From Candidatus Methylomicrobium oryzae (GTDB taxonomy: Bacteria; Pseudomonadota; Gammaproteobacteria; Methylococcales; Methylomonadaceae), in assembly GCF_016745425.1 (NCBI RefSeq), contig NZ_JAERVK010000002.1:186001-250000 (forward strand): a DNA stretch of 64,000 bases, read 5' to 3'. A program made the translations under genes and the position numbers. Positions within the stretch are counted from its first letter, which is position 1, and each line of letters starts with the position of its first letter. Of this stretch, positions 1 to 9,375 are shown in pieces. The notes below the pieces were generated by a model. That model was given only the letters and a program-made list of their open reading frames with translations. It did no database searches and had not been told where the DNA came from.

Positions 1-467
1 GGCGTACCCGCAGCGGGGGTACCGGCAGTATTGATCGCAGCCGGAGGAATGCCTTGCTCCGGCAAGGCCAGCGTCAGCACCGCAATATCGGAGGCCACGC
101 CGAATTCGAACGCCGGATGCACATGAACCGCGGAAACCGGATGAATGCCGCTGTTCTGCAGGTATACCCGCAAATCGGTGGCCAGCCTAGGCTCGCAGGC
201 TTCGGATAGAAATGAATTCAGAAACGGGCGGGCATTTTCGCAGACGCAGTGCGCGGCGGTCAAAAAACTTCGGCAGCCGATCATCGTGCCCGTGCAGATA
301 CCCGCGTAAGCCGGCGGCGATGCGCCGGGTGCCAGGGAAAGCAGCAGCGCGCCGACCGCAGGTTCGTCCTGGGTTGTCCGGCCGTTCACGATGCTGGGCT
401 GGGGGACGGCGGCAAACGCCGGCACGGCCGCCGCCAGCAATAGGCAAATGCTGAAGTATCGATTCAT
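1..467 (-). CDS. Secreted trypsin-like (S1) serine protease, N-terminal part
   Basis: The gene runs off the left edge, so only the first 155 codons are visible, without a stop. Translation from the ATG at 467 gives a signal peptide (MNRYFSICLLLAAAVPAFA) and then the start of a chymotrypsin-fold protease. There is an IVNG-like propeptide junction (SIVNGRTTQDE), CTGTMIG, the catalytic-His motif FLTAAHCVC and the catalytic-Asp motif SDIAVLTL. The catalytic Ser would lie outside the window. A GAAGG stretch lies just upstream of the ATG. Members of this family are exported and cleave proteins in the periplasm or outside the cell; the substrate cannot be told. The short ORF in another frame at 187-447 is a shadow. 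Confidence 0.85.
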   Translation of the reverse strand, partial: MNRYFSICLLLAAAVPAFAAVPQPSIVNGRTTQDEPAVGALLLSLAPGASPPAYAGICTGTMIGCRSFLTAAHCVCENARPFLNSFLSEACEPRLATDLRVYLQNSGIHPVSAVHVHPAFEFGVASDIAVLTLALPEQGIPPAAINTAGTPAAGT

Positions 468-660
468 TACCTTCGTTCCTCTTCAGGAATAGTTTCCATC
501 CTAAGCAGACAGGGTTTCGATTCCGCTGTGGGGAACTCTCAAAGACACGGCCATGTTATTTTCCACTTCGCAGCATTTCCCTGATCCTGCCATGCGTACA
601 CAACCGGTGGCACGAGACGGGCCGGAATCCCGAATGCGGGGAATCCGGCGAACGGTCCGG

Positions 661-2022
661 TTATAGCTTGATATTCAACGAATGCAGCTTGCGGTATAAA
701 TGCGTGCGCTCCATCCCTACGATCGAAGACAACTTGGCGACGCTGCCGCCGCTTCTTTCGAAATGGTATTCCAGATAAGCCTTTTCGAATTGGTCGCGCG
801 CATCCTTCAGCGGCAGATTGAAAAAATCCGGGACCGACGATGACACGGGAACTTCGTTGCTCACCGTTCCCAGTGCTGACTTGACTTCTTCCAGTTCGAT
901 GTCTTCCCCGACACCGAGAATCATCAGCCGTTGCACCAGGTTCTTCAATTCGCGCACATTGCCGCGCCAGCTGTAATTGCGCAGGAAATTCTGAGTCGCC
1001 ATCGAGAATTTCCGGAACGGCAGATTTTCGTGCTTTACGAAGTAGTCCACATAAAAGTTCAACAGCCCCGGCACATCCTCGCTATGCTCGCGCAAGGGCG
1101 GTATGGCCAGAGCCACTTCGTTCAACAGGTAATACAATTCCTGCCGGAAGCGGCCGGCTTTGACCTCTTCGTCCAGAGGAATCCGGGTCGATGCGATCAC
1201 CCGCACGTCGACCCGCACCGCCTCGCTGCCGCCGACGCGCAGGAACGAGCTCGACTCCAGTGCGCTCAGTAGACGAAGCTGCGTTTCCTTGTCCATTCCG
1301 CCGATCTCGCCCAGAAACAGGGTGCCGCGGTGCGCCCGTTCGAGCAGACCCGGATTGACCTTGCCCGAACTTTCCTTGCCGAAAAATTCGACCGCCGAAT
1401 TTTCCGGGGCGATGCTGCCGACCGCGACATCGACGAACGGCCCGTTCCGCCGCGGGCTGTTGTTGTGCAGATAGCGGGCAAACAGTTCCTTGCCGACGCC
1501 GGCTTCCCCCGCCAGCAAAACCCGCGCTTCGTGCTGCGCAAGGCGCTTGATTTGGTCCTTGATCCGGGCGATCGCGGCGCTTTTGCCGACCGGCTCGATG
1601 TCTGCATACAATTGTTGCCGGAGCCCGGCATTTTCCTTTTGTAGGTTGCTCGTTTCGAGCGCACGGCCGACAATCAGCAGTAATTTGGCCAGCGACAGCG
1701 GTTTTTCGAGAAAATCGTAGGCACCCAGACGCGTCGCTTCGACCGCCGTTTCGACCGACCCGTGCCCGGACATCATCACGACCGGACACAGCATCGCATC
1801 TTCGGCGACCCATTCCTTCAGCAGCGTGATCCCGTCGGTATCCGGCATCCAGATATCGAGCAAAATCAGGCTCGGGTTTTCCGTTTTCTTCAATTCGCGT
1901 GCTGCGGCGGCGTTATCCGCCATTGCGACTTCATAGCCTTCGTCCGCGAGGATTTCGCCGACCAGGCTGCGGATTTCCGGTTCATCGTCAACGACGAGAA
2001 TGCGAGTTTTGTTTGCGTTCAT
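661..2022 (-). CDS. ntrX: NtrX-like response regulator with degenerate sigma54-activator domain
   Basis: Second half of an NtrY/NtrX two-component pair (453 aa), 17 bp after ntrY. Order: receiver (1-125, phospho-acceptor Asp56 in LLDIWMPD, Lys in LEKPLS), AAA+ domain (about 145-375), Fis-type helix-turn-helix (about 420-450). Walker A is kept (GEAGVGKE, 172-179). The GAFTGA loop that contacts sigma54 is absent: after FFG the chain reads KESSGKVNPG. Walker B has Gly238 where Asp is expected (LFLGEIGGM), and the arginine-finger position is Leu299 (YYLLN instead of YYRLN). NtrX family members control nitrogen and redox or respiratory genes. This copy probably acts by DNA binding and not by opening sigma54 promoters (inference). 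Confidence 0.93.
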   Translation of the reverse strand: MNANKTRILVVDDEPEIRSLVGEILADEGYEVAMADNAAAARELKKTENPSLILLDIWMPDTDGITLLKEWVAEDAMLCPVVMMSGHGSVETAVEATRLGAYDFLEKPLSLAKLLLIVGRALETSNLQKENAGLRQQLYADIEPVGKSAAIARIKDQIKRLAQHEARVLLAGEAGVGKELFARYLHNNSPRRNGPFVDVAVGSIAPENSAVEFFGKESSGKVNPGLLERAHRGTLFLGEIGGMDKETQLRLLSALESSSFLRVGGSEAVRVDVRVIASTRIPLDEEVKAGRFRQELYYLLNEVALAIPPLREHSEDVPGLLNFYVDYFVKHENLPFRKFSMATQNFLRNYSWRGNVRELKNLVQRLMILGVGEDIELEEVKSALGTVSNEVPVSSSVPDFFNLPLKDARDQFEKAYLEYHFERSGGSVAKLSSIVGMERTHLYRKLHSLNIKL

Positions 2023-2039
2023 ATCGGTTTATTTGAAAG

Positions 2040-4181
2040 TTAAATGGCGGGCAGCTGAATGATGAAGCCTGCGCCTTGTTTGTGTCGGGTATCGACCCAG
2101 ATCGCACCGCCGTGCTCTTCGATGATTTTTTTGACGATCGCAAGCCCGAGCCCGGTGCCTTTGGCTTTAGTTGTAACATAGGGTTCGAAAATTTGCTCGA
2201 TTTGTTCTTCTCTGATGCCTGGCCCGTCGTCGAAGAAGCCGATTTCGATGAAATCGCTGTTGTTCTTTTGCACCCGGCGCATGTCGATTTCGATATGGCC
2301 GTTGCCTTCGGTCGCTTCCAGGGCGTTTTTGAGCAGATTATGCAGCACTTGCCGGATGCTGACCGGATCGCCGTTGATGCAAAGCCGCTTTTTATCCTGT
2401 TCGGCCTGTACGATAACGCCCGATTTCAGCGTATAAAGCCCGAGCACCTCCTGGACGAGCGCATACAGATCGATATTGACCGTCTGCTTTTTCGAAGTCT
2501 TCGCGTACTCGGAAAAATCGTCGACCATTTCCTTCATCGCCTCGACCTGCTGCACGATCGTGCGGGTCGAGCGCTGCAGGATATCGGCATCGCCGGATTC
2601 CAGCTTGGCGGACAGTTTAAGCTGCAATCGTTCGGCTGACAATTGGATCGGCGTCAGCGGGTTTTTGATTTCGTGCGCGAGGCGCCGGGCGACCTCGCCC
2701 CAGGCGGCGTTTTTCTGAGCCTGAATCAAATCGGTCACATCGTCGAATACCACGACCGCGCCGACGCGAGTGCCTTCGTGCGAAAACATCGGGGTGCCGC
2801 GGCAGAGCAGCTCCCGGCGGCCGCTCTGACCCAAAAAGGCAATCCGCTGCTGCCAAATATCGTCCGCCTGTTCCAGTAAACGCTGAATCGATTTCAGCGG
2901 TTCGGACAGCTCGCTATGCTCCTCGGCCAGCGATAACAGCGATTGGCCGATGAATTGGTTCACATGCACATGGAAAATCCGGAACGCCGCCTGGTTCGCG
3001 GTGCGGATCTTATACCTCGAATCGAAGCTGATCACGCCCGCGGTCAGGTTGGCCAGTATCGTTTCGAGATAGGAGCGCTGGTTTTCGACCTCGACACCGG
3101 CCCGCCGGATCTCGTCGCGGGCGCGCGCAATGCGCTGGGTCATGATGTTGAACGACTCGACCAGAAAGCCCAGATCGTCCTGGGCGGCGACCGGCAATTG
3201 CTGGTCGTAATGCCCCGAAGCGACCGCCTGCGTGCCTTTGACCAGTTCCTTGACCGGCGCGACGATGTTGCGGATGCTGATGAAAGCGACCCAGATCGCC
3301 GCCAGCAAGCTCATCAGCAAAACCAGCGACAGCGCCAGCGAAAACGTCAGTTTCAGCGAGTCCCTGAGAAAATTCATTTCCTGGTAGCGTACGAAAGCGA
3401 ACTCGACCGAGTCGGCCAGATCCGCAATCCGCAAAGGCACCGGAAACAGCGCCTGGATATACCACGTGTCCAGGCCTCTGACCGCCACGATCGAGCGGAT
3501 CATCAGTTCGTTCTCGCTGACCGGGGCCAGCGCAATATAATCGTCGCTCTGGCGCAATTGCAGCCAGGTTTGCTCGTCGGGAATGCTGGGCAGAATATCG
3601 GTCGGATTCGCGCTGCTGGACGCGATGATTCGGCCCTGGCGCGAAAACAGCGTCATCTCTGCGGCACCCACCTGCGCCCGGTAATTTTCGATTTCATGCG
3701 CGGTAAAGCCGTCGGAACCGAGCCGGAGCTTTTCGGCCAGTTGCCGGGTCTGCATCAAATGCCAGTGCATTCGTTGATCCAACGACGCCTGGCTCAATTC
3801 GAGCGCATCTTCCATCGCCCGGTCGATTTCGACGTTGAACCAGCTGTCGATGCCCTGATGCAGAAACTGCATCGAAAAATAAAACACGATCGCGGCGGGC
3901 GCCAGAGCCTGCAAAACGAACACCGACAACATCCGTGTGGTCAGCCGTGAGCCGGCTTCGCGTTTTTTGAGCTGGCGCGCCAGTGCGTAGATGTTCGCGA
4001 CAACCAGCGCGAGCAGCACCACCGAACCGAGCGCATTGATCAGCAGCAGCCAGGAATACATCGCGCTAAGTTCGGAGGACTCCTGGGTCGCCGTGCTCAT
4101 CAACTGCAGCGAAAACAGGATCAGCGCGAACAGGACCAGGATCGATACGCTGACCGGCGGTTTCAGTTGTTCAGATGCCAT
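2040..4181 (-). CDS. ntrY: NtrY-like membrane sensor histidine kinase
   Basis: Sensor kinase partner of ntrX. Three hydrophobic segments come early, followed by a periplasmic stretch and a fourth segment (about 285-310). Then come a HAMP region, a PAS-like region, the phospho-acceptor His box (RRLAHEIKNPLTPIQLSAER) and an ATPase domain with N box (HNLLKNALEAT), G1 (DDGPGI) and G2 (GTGLGLAIVKK). All kinase motifs look intact. An upstream GTG at 4208 would add nine residues; the ATG at 4181 (MASEQLKPP) is preferred because it reduces overlap with the preceding DUF4390 gene to 19 bp. Neither start has a clear Shine-Dalgarno. The overlap suggests co-transcription with rsmB. Confidence 0.93.
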   Translation of the reverse strand: MASEQLKPPVSVSILVLFALILFSLQLMSTATQESSELSAMYSWLLLINALGSVVLLALVVANIYALARQLKKREAGSRLTTRMLSVFVLQALAPAAIVFYFSMQFLHQGIDSWFNVEIDRAMEDALELSQASLDQRMHWHLMQTRQLAEKLRLGSDGFTAHEIENYRAQVGAAEMTLFSRQGRIIASSSANPTDILPSIPDEQTWLQLRQSDDYIALAPVSENELMIRSIVAVRGLDTWYIQALFPVPLRIADLADSVEFAFVRYQEMNFLRDSLKLTFSLALSLVLLMSLLAAIWVAFISIRNIVAPVKELVKGTQAVASGHYDQQLPVAAQDDLGFLVESFNIMTQRIARARDEIRRAGVEVENQRSYLETILANLTAGVISFDSRYKIRTANQAAFRIFHVHVNQFIGQSLLSLAEEHSELSEPLKSIQRLLEQADDIWQQRIAFLGQSGRRELLCRGTPMFSHEGTRVGAVVVFDDVTDLIQAQKNAAWGEVARRLAHEIKNPLTPIQLSAERLQLKLSAKLESGDADILQRSTRTIVQQVEAMKEMVDDFSEYAKTSKKQTVNIDLYALVQEVLGLYTLKSGVIVQAEQDKKRLCINGDPVSIRQVLHNLLKNALEATEGNGHIEIDMRRVQKNNSDFIEIGFFDDGPGIREEQIEQIFEPYVTTKAKGTGLGLAIVKKIIEEHGGAIWVDTRHKQGAGFIIQLPAI

Positions 4182-4735
4182 AAGTACCAGTCGCTGGATA
4201 AATACCACTGGGAATTGAGATAGGCGAAAGGGCGCAGCGGCAAAGGCAGCAATTCGCGGTCGAAAACGACCCGTATGCCTGCGGTGTAGCGCAGGCCGGG
4301 AGTCAGCATTGTTCTGGCTGCGATCGGCATAGAGTGAATCGTCGACAGCGCATCCAGGGCCGAGGCCAGCGATGAAAAATTACCGCCTTCGCCGCTGTCT
4401 TCGTTACGGACCCGGTAAACGTTCAGCAGGGCCTGATATTGAATTCTGAAGCGCAGACTCTTTTCGGCGATCGTTTCGTCCGGCCAGAAGTCGCGCTGGC
4501 GCATTATCTTGATATTGAGCGCCCAGAACAGCGGCACGCCGTTTTTGAGGGCGTCGATCGCTTTCGGGCTGAGCCGGTAGAGGATCTCGGCGGACAACAC
4601 ATATTCTTCGCTCTGTAAGTCCAGATCGGCATATTTGACCACTGCGGCGTAAGGTCCGGCCGACGCGGGCAAAGGCGCCAGCCAGCCCAGAATCAGCAGA
4701 TAGATTGCTATCTTACGCTTTGCGGAGGCGGGCAT
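4163..4735 (-). CDS. DUF4390 family exported protein
   Basis: A 190-aa protein with an N-terminal signal peptide (hydrophobic segment ending PLPASA). The body matches the DUF4390 family, whose genes commonly sit between rsmB and ntrY in gammaproteobacteria and betaproteobacteria. It overlaps rsmB by 23 bp at its start and the ntrY start at its end, so translation is probably coupled. The mature part is mixed alpha/beta with no visible catalytic motif. Function is unknown. The conserved position suggests a periplasmic partner for the NtrY sensor (inference). Confidence 0.85.
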   Translation of the reverse strand: MPASAKRKIAIYLLILGWLAPLPASAGPYAAVVKYADLDLQSEEYVLSAEILYRLSPKAIDALKNGVPLFWALNIKIMRQRDFWPDETIAEKSLRFRIQYQALLNVYRVRNEDSGEGGNFSSLASALDALSTIHSMPIAARTMLTPGLRYTAGIRVVFDRELLPLPLRPFAYLNSQWYLSSDWYLWHLNN

Positions 4736-5999
4736 AATAAAAACCGTCCATCGCCAAGTCGCCGGGCAGAATCTGCCGCCCTACTGCGCACGCGGTACCC
4801 CATTCCGCAGTGATGGGCCATTCGATCGCGTCGGGATGGCCAGCCAGAAAGTCCACCATCTGACGTTCGTTCTCTTCCTTCAACACCGAACAGGTGGCGT
4901 ACAGCAGGCATCCCCCCGGCGCCACCATGTTCCAGGCCGCGTTCAGGATTGCGCGTTGCTGCGCGGCGAGCGGTTCGATATCCCCGGCGCGGCGCAGCAG
5001 TTTGATGTCGGGATGGCGGCGAATCACACCGAGCGCCGAACACGGCGCATCGACCAGAATCCGGTCGAACTGCCGCCCGTCCCACCAGTCTTCGGGATGT
5101 GAAGCATCGCCGACTGCCGTCTTGGCCTCCAACCTGAGGCGCCGCAAATTTTCCTCTACGCGGCGCAGCCGGTTTGCATCGACATCGATCGCAACCATTT
5201 CTTTCAGTTGCGGCTGCATTTCGAGAATATGCGCGGTTTTCCCGCCCGGTGCCGCGCACAGGTCGAGCACTCGCTGCCCAGGCCGCACGTCAAGCAGGCC
5301 GGCGGCCAGCTGGGCGGCGGTATCCTGAACCGAAACCAGGCCTTCGGCAAACCCCGGCAGCCTCTCGACCGGCACCGGCTGGTCAAGGACCAGGGCGGAA
5401 GCGCAAAAATCGGGCAACTCGGCGGCAAGGCCCTGTACATTCAACAATTCACAGTAGGCTTCCCTGGAGATCCGGGACAAACTGACCCGTAACGCGAACG
5501 GCGGCGGCTGATTGTTCTCCCGCAGGCAGCGGTCGGCTTTATCGGGCCAGTCCTGGCGGATTTTTGCGATCAGCCATTCAGGATGGCTGCAGCTTGCCAA
5601 AAAATTCTCGTCGGCCGCTTTTTCGAACTGTTCCCGTTCTCGGAGATAACGCCGCAACAGCGCGTTGATCAGACCTTTAGCCCAAGGTTTGCGTCCTGCC
5701 GCATTCACCGTTTCGGAAACCGCCGCATGCGTTTTGATCCGCATGAAGCCGAGCTGGTAAAGTCCCACGAGAATCAAGAGCCGGATGTGAATATCTTTCA
5801 GCGGCTTGTCGAGAAGTTGGCACAGAATGAAGTCGAGCCGGTGATACTGCCGGCAGACGCCGTAACATAAGGCCTGCAACAGCGCGCGGTCCTGCACCGA
5901 AGGCACGGTCTGCAGAACCTGCTCGAGCGCCGCAGTCAGCGATTGGCCTTCAGCCACGACCCGGGTCAGCACTTTGGCCGCAAGCAATCGTAGATTCAC
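4713..5999 (-). CDS. rsmB: 16S rRNA m5C967 methyltransferase RsmB
   Basis: Transfers methyl from SAM to C967 of 16S rRNA. The 428-aa chain has an N-terminal NusB-like RNA-binding domain (about 1-140) and a C-terminal Rossmann methyltransferase. Visible motifs are the SAM loop (CAAPGGKTAHIL), the DAPCSALGVIRRHPD motif holding one conserved Cys, and ATCSVLKEENE holding the catalytic Cys. Length is normal. Its ATG is 6 bp after the fmt stop, so fmt and rsmB form an operon (def-fmt-rsmB), an order widely conserved in gammaproteobacteria. Confidence 0.97.
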   Translation of the reverse strand: MNLRLLAAKVLTRVVAEGQSLTAALEQVLQTVPSVQDRALLQALCYGVCRQYHRLDFILCQLLDKPLKDIHIRLLILVGLYQLGFMRIKTHAAVSETVNAAGRKPWAKGLINALLRRYLREREQFEKAADENFLASCSHPEWLIAKIRQDWPDKADRCLRENNQPPPFALRVSLSRISREAYCELLNVQGLAAELPDFCASALVLDQPVPVERLPGFAEGLVSVQDTAAQLAAGLLDVRPGQRVLDLCAAPGGKTAHILEMQPQLKEMVAIDVDANRLRRVEENLRRLRLEAKTAVGDASHPEDWWDGRQFDRILVDAPCSALGVIRRHPDIKLLRRAGDIEPLAAQQRAILNAAWNMVAPGGCLLYATCSVLKEENERQMVDFLAGHPDAIEWPITAEWGTACAVGRQILPGDLAMDGFYYARLRKA

Positions 6000-6005
6000 G
6001 GCCGA

Positions 6006-6929
6006 TCAACCCAGCTTCAGGCTGTGCAAGTCATGCGCATTCAGAAACGCCTGCGCCGGCATCCGTTTGCCGCCGGGCAACTGCACCTCGAGAAGCCTGA
6101 GCCAGCCGCTGCCGGTCGCTACATCCAGATGCTTTTGCGTACATTTCACCTGTCCTGGCTCTGCACCCGTAGGTCCGGGAATCGGTTGCGCACGCCAGAT
6201 GCGCAGCGCTTCGCCGCGGTATAGGGTTTGGGCGACCGGCCAGGGATTCAGGCCTCGCACTTGTCTGTCCAGTTCGTCCGCCGGTTTTGTCCAGTCGAGG
6301 GTGGCTTCGCTCTTTTCGAGTTTGGCGGCATACGTCACCAAGGCTTCATCTTGCGGCTCCGCATGCACCGTCCCGGCCTCGACCTGGCGCAAGACTTGTT
6401 CGAGGCCGATCGGCCCCAAAGCGGCCAATTTGTCATGCAGATCGCCGGTCGTGTCCTCCGTGCCGATTGCGACGGTTTCCTTGTGCAACATGTCGCCGGC
6501 GTCCAGCTTCAATGCGATGCGCATGATCGTGACGCCGGTTTCGGCATCCCCGGCCATCAGTGCGCGCTGAATCGGCGCGGCGCCGCGCCAGCGGGGCAAC
6601 AGAGAGGCATGCACGTTCAGGCAGCCGTATTTCGGGACATCGAGTACCGCCTGCGGCAAAATCATCCCGTAGGCGACGACAACCATCAGCTCGGGTTCGA
6701 ATGCGGCAAGTCGGGCAACCGCTTCGGCCGATTTGAGCGAATCGGGCTGCAGTACCGGAATCCCGGCGGCCTGCGCGGTTTCCTTGATCGGACTCGGCTG
6801 CAGCTTGCGTCCGCGTCCGGCGGGTCGGTCGGGCTGCGTATAAACGGCGCAGACCTCGTGTCCGGAAGTCAGCAGCATTTTCAGGGTCGGCACCGCGAAT
6901 TCGGGGGTGCCGGCAAAAATAATCCTCAT
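6006..6929 (-). CDS. fmt: Methionyl-tRNA formyltransferase
   Basis: Formylates the methionine on initiator tRNA using 10-formyl-THF, the step that prepares bacterial translation start. It is 307 aa, a normal length. The N-terminal formyltransferase fold begins [12 protein letters not shown], contains the loop [10 protein letters not shown] and carries the family signature [15 protein letters not shown]. The C-terminal domain binds tRNA. Its start overlaps the def stop by 4 bp (ATGA-type), so the two are translationally coupled. Product and neighbour act on opposite ends of the same cycle: Fmt adds the formyl group and Def removes it. Confidence 0.98.
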   Translation of the reverse strand: MRIIFAGTPEFAVPTLKMLLTSGHEVCAVYTQPDRPAGRGRKLQPSPIKETAQAAGIPVLQPDSLKSAEAVARLAAFEPELMVVVAYGMILPQAVLDVPKYGCLNVHASLLPRWRGAAPIQRALMAGDAETGVTIMRIALKLDAGDMLHKETVAIGTEDTTGDLHDKLAALGPIGLEQVLRQVEAGTVHAEPQDEALVTYAAKLEKSEATLDWTKPADELDRQVRGLNPWPVAQTLYRGEALRIWRAQPIPGPTGAEPGQVKCTQKHLDVATGSGWLRLLEVQLPGGKRMPAQAFLNAHDLHSLKLG

Positions 6930-7438
6930 GCTTTGCTGGCTTCCATTTTATGTATTTTTTCGAGTTTCTTTTTGATGCGTTGACGTTTTAGCGGGGACAG
7001 ATAATCGACGAATAATTTTCCGTCCAGATGGTCAATTTCATGCTGAATACAGACCGCCAGCAAGTCTTTTGCTTCCAGTTCGAAAGGCTGTCCGTCGCGA
7101 TTCAATGCCTTGACCCGCACATGTTCGGCCCGTTGGACCTTCTCGAAAAAGCCCGGCACCGACAGGCAGCCTTCTTCGGATTCCTCTACGCCGTCTTTCG
7201 CGACGATTTCCGGGTTGATCAGACAAAGCGGCGCATTTTTTTCTTCGCTGACATCGATCACGATTACCCGCCGGTGCACATTCACTTGCGTCGCTGCCAG
7301 CCCCACGCCGCGCGATTCGTACATCGTCTCGAACATATCGTCAACCAGTTTCCGAATCGAATCATCGACCGCCTGGACTTTTTCGGCTTTTTTGCGCAAC
7401 CTTTCATCCGGAAACTCCAGAATGGTTAAAATACTCAA
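6926..7438 (-). CDS. def: Peptide deformylase
   Basis: Removes the N-formyl group from nascent proteins and needs a metal ion. All three family motifs are present: [16 protein letters not shown] (metal Cys) and HEIDH (two metal His plus catalytic Glu). The start is chosen at a TTG (7438, giving [11 protein letters not shown], read as Met) because a GGAGAG Shine-Dalgarno lies 5 to 6 nt upstream. The longer GTG start at 7450 would put that ribosome site inside the gene. The product is then about 170 aa, a usual length. First gene of def-fmt-rsmB, with a promoter candidate at 7477-7505. Confidence 0.96.
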   Translation of the reverse strand: MSILTILEFPDERLRKKAEKVQAVDDSIRKLVDDMFETMYESRGVGLAATQVNVHRRVIVIDVSEEKNAPLCLINPEIVAKDGVEESEEGCLSVPGFFEKVQRAEHVRVKALNRDGQPFELEAKDLLAVCIQHEIDHLDGKLFVDYLSPLKRQRIKKKLEKIHKMEASKA

Positions 7439-7476
7439 CGAACTCTCCACATTTGGTAACTGTTATCGATACTGGA

Positions 7477-7505
7477 ATTCTATCTGATTTAGAACAAAAT
7501 CTAAA
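7477..7505 (-). promoter_or_regulatory. Promoter candidate for def-fmt-rsmB
   Basis: On the minus strand a -35 TTTAGA (7500-7505, 4/6 to consensus) and a -10 TAGAAT (7477-7482, 5/6) are separated by exactly 17 bp. Transcription would start about 30 nt before the def start. The -35 box lies within a near-perfect inverted repeat (7481-7512). Confidence 0.5.
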
Positions 7506-7512
7506 TCGGATA
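7481..7512. repeat. Inverted repeat overlapping the def promoter
   Basis: Two 13-bp arms (TATCTGATTTAGA at 7481-7493 and TCTAAATCGGATA at 7500-7512) are complementary except for one position and are separated by 6 bp. The element covers the -35 box of the def promoter candidate. It could be an operator, or a remnant of an integration site, since a decayed integrase starts 92 bp further on. Confidence 0.5.
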
Positions 7513-7603
7513 AGCAATTCAAGGGGCTCAGTGAAGAGGCCGGACGAACTGCCTTTGGTGTTACACTCACCGGTAACCCCAGATGACACACAGAGGGTTC
7601 GCG

Positions 7604-8606
7604 ATGAGCAAAAGTTCCTCATCATACACTTACCAGAACCGGCAGGCATTTGTTACGCGCGGCTAGTTCATCCCAATAGCTCTTCGCGATCAATTCGGCA
7701 ACAAAAGAGAGGTTCGGCGGTCGTTACAGCCTGACAGCCGGAAGCTTGCAATCAAACAGGCTAGAGCTTATCGTGTGCAGTTTGACGTTCTTCTTGATGG
7801 ATTCATGGCCGGCACGACGATACCTCGGAACGTCCCTCAAGCCGCATTGATGCGTTAAAAGACCCGTTTGGCGCGATTCAGGCCGCGTTTGAGGATAAAA
7901 ACCACAGTCACCCTAGGATGGCATATCAAAGTTTATTACGACTAAAATCGAGCGTAATTTGGCCTCTATGGATGGAATCCTCTCAACACAAGGAATATCT
8001 GCTGCGCCAGCTCAGAGAGGAAGCCAAGCAAGAGTAAGACAAGGCGGAACTGCTGCTGCATCGGGTGCAACTTGCGGCAATCGCGGCGCCTGTTTCGGCG
8101 CCATTAGCCCCAGTTCCGGCATAGCCTGCAGGAAAGACTGTCAGCGAATATTTAGATGAATATGGCGCCTATTCGAATCCTCTAATTTTAGCGACCCGGA
8201 TCATGAGGAAAGCTTAAAATCATTCCTCCGATATGATTCTTAACGATTCAGCGGCACTGAAGTCACTCGGCTATGAAGTGGGAAGCTCGAGAACGTGGAA
8301 ACAGTAGAGGAATATTTGAAAAACATCAAAGCATTCTTGATGGGGTATTAAAGCCTAAAGATATTAATTTGCAGTCCTCTATGAATGCGTTAGGTAACGA
8401 AATAAGCGAGATTGATTACGAAAGCGAAAAACGCTCATTCATTCAAGAAGAGCTTAAACTACTATTCGAGCATAACCCAGCGGCGGAGAGCTACGTTAAC
8501 GGATTCTCGAAACTGAGCAGGTTTTGGCTATCGATGATTACCTTATATACAGGCATGAGGATCGCGGAAATTTGCCAATTACACTTGAGCGACATCGAGC
8601 AAGTTA
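7604..8606 (+). pseudogene. Decayed tyrosine recombinase (phage/island integrase)
   Basis: A broken site-specific integrase. From the ATG at 7604, preceded by GAGGG, the reading frame gives an N-terminal arm (YTYQNRQAFVTRG, stop, FIPIALRDQFGNKREVRRSL) followed by KLAIKQARAYRVQFD, typical of integrase N-termini. An in-frame TAG interrupts it at codon 21, and many stops and frameshifts follow. The frame recovers at about 8273 and ends with a recognisable catalytic-domain start (SRFWLSMITLYTGMRIAEI, then CQLHLSDIEQ) containing the first active-site Arg. Everything after that, including the His-x-x-Arg and Tyr boxes, is missing, so the gene is also truncated at about 8606. It cannot be functional. 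It marks an old integration between def and lysM. Confidence 0.85.
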
Positions 8607-8661
8607 AGATTTATAGATCGGCATGTGTTTCAGCCCAGATACATATTGCTCAAGGTACAGT

Positions 8662-9375
8662 ATGAGATACGTCATAACAGGCAGAGTGCATCCAGAAAGT
8701 GATGACATCTGGTTCGGTCCTATCGAGTGGAAAACACAAATACCGTATTCAGGTCGAGTGATTGTGCAGTGCGAGTCATCCCAGGTCACGATCTTTCTGG
8801 ACCTTTCTGCGATAAACGACTATGGGACTGCACATCATACCGCCGAGCATTTTGCAATTACCATTATTGGTGCACTTGGTTTTTCACTGGGGTCTGGATA
8901 CTCAGTCGAGTTAATCCAGGTCATTGAAGAAGACGGAACGCCTCATGTCTTAGGCGTTCGACCAATGACTGAGGATGCACCGCCTCAGACTCTGGGGTTT
9001 AGTCCGCACGACCCTATATTCGAGCGCGCGTTTAAGTTGGCAAATGAAAACATTTTCTTTCGCTTGGCTTTGCGCGATTTTCTTCGCGCCATCAATGACA
9101 CCACCGATCGTGCCACATATTGTTACCGCGCTATTGAAAGTATTAAGTCGGCATTTGTTTTCAAAACCGGTAAAGACCGTTGGGATGATATGCATCGCGC
9201 ACTCGGCACCAACCACACAACTATTAGAGCGAAAGTCAAAAATTTTGCTGATCCAGTGCAGCATGGCAATTGGATAAATACGCCAGAAACTCCCGAAAAA
9301 GATCAATGGAATATGCTGCTACTCACCCGAGATATACTGCAGAAATATCTCGATTATGAGTTACCGGCAACCTAA
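8662..9375 (+). CDS. Hypothetical protein in the integrase remnant
   Basis: A 237-aa protein I do not recognise. The ATG at 8662 is preferred over an upstream ATG (8623) because AAGG lies about 7 nt before it and the preceding codons look like leftover integrase flank. The first 100 residues look beta-rich; the rest looks helical (FERAFKLANENIFFRLALR, later HRALGTNHTTIRAKVKNFAD and QHGNW). The arrangement of a beta-rich front and a helical back with late Arg and His residues loosely recalls HEPN-type nucleases, but this is a guess. Base composition is AT-richer than the flanking housekeeping genes and it directly abuts a broken integrase, so it was probably acquired. A hairpin at 9411-9434 follows the stop. 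Confidence 0.6.
   Translation: MRYVITGRVHPESDDIWFGPIEWKTQIPYSGRVIVQCESSQVTIFLDLSAINDYGTAHHTAEHFAITIIGALGFSLGSGYSVELIQVIEEDGTPHVLGVRPMTEDAPPQTLGFSPHDPIFERAFKLANENIFFRLALRDFLRAINDTTDRATYCYRAIESIKSAFVFKTGKDRWDDMHRALGTNHTTIRAKVKNFADPVQHGNWINTPETPEKDQWNMLLLTRDILQKYLDYELPAT

Noticed and set aside
2943-3950. Long plus-strand ORF (335 aa) opposite ntrY
   Set aside because: It mirrors the ntrY codons; no domain, no ribosome site. High GC makes such antisense ORFs common.
7453-7734. 93-aa ORF at the start of the acquired segment
   Set aside because: The integrase remnant in another frame (from 7604) explains the sequence better.
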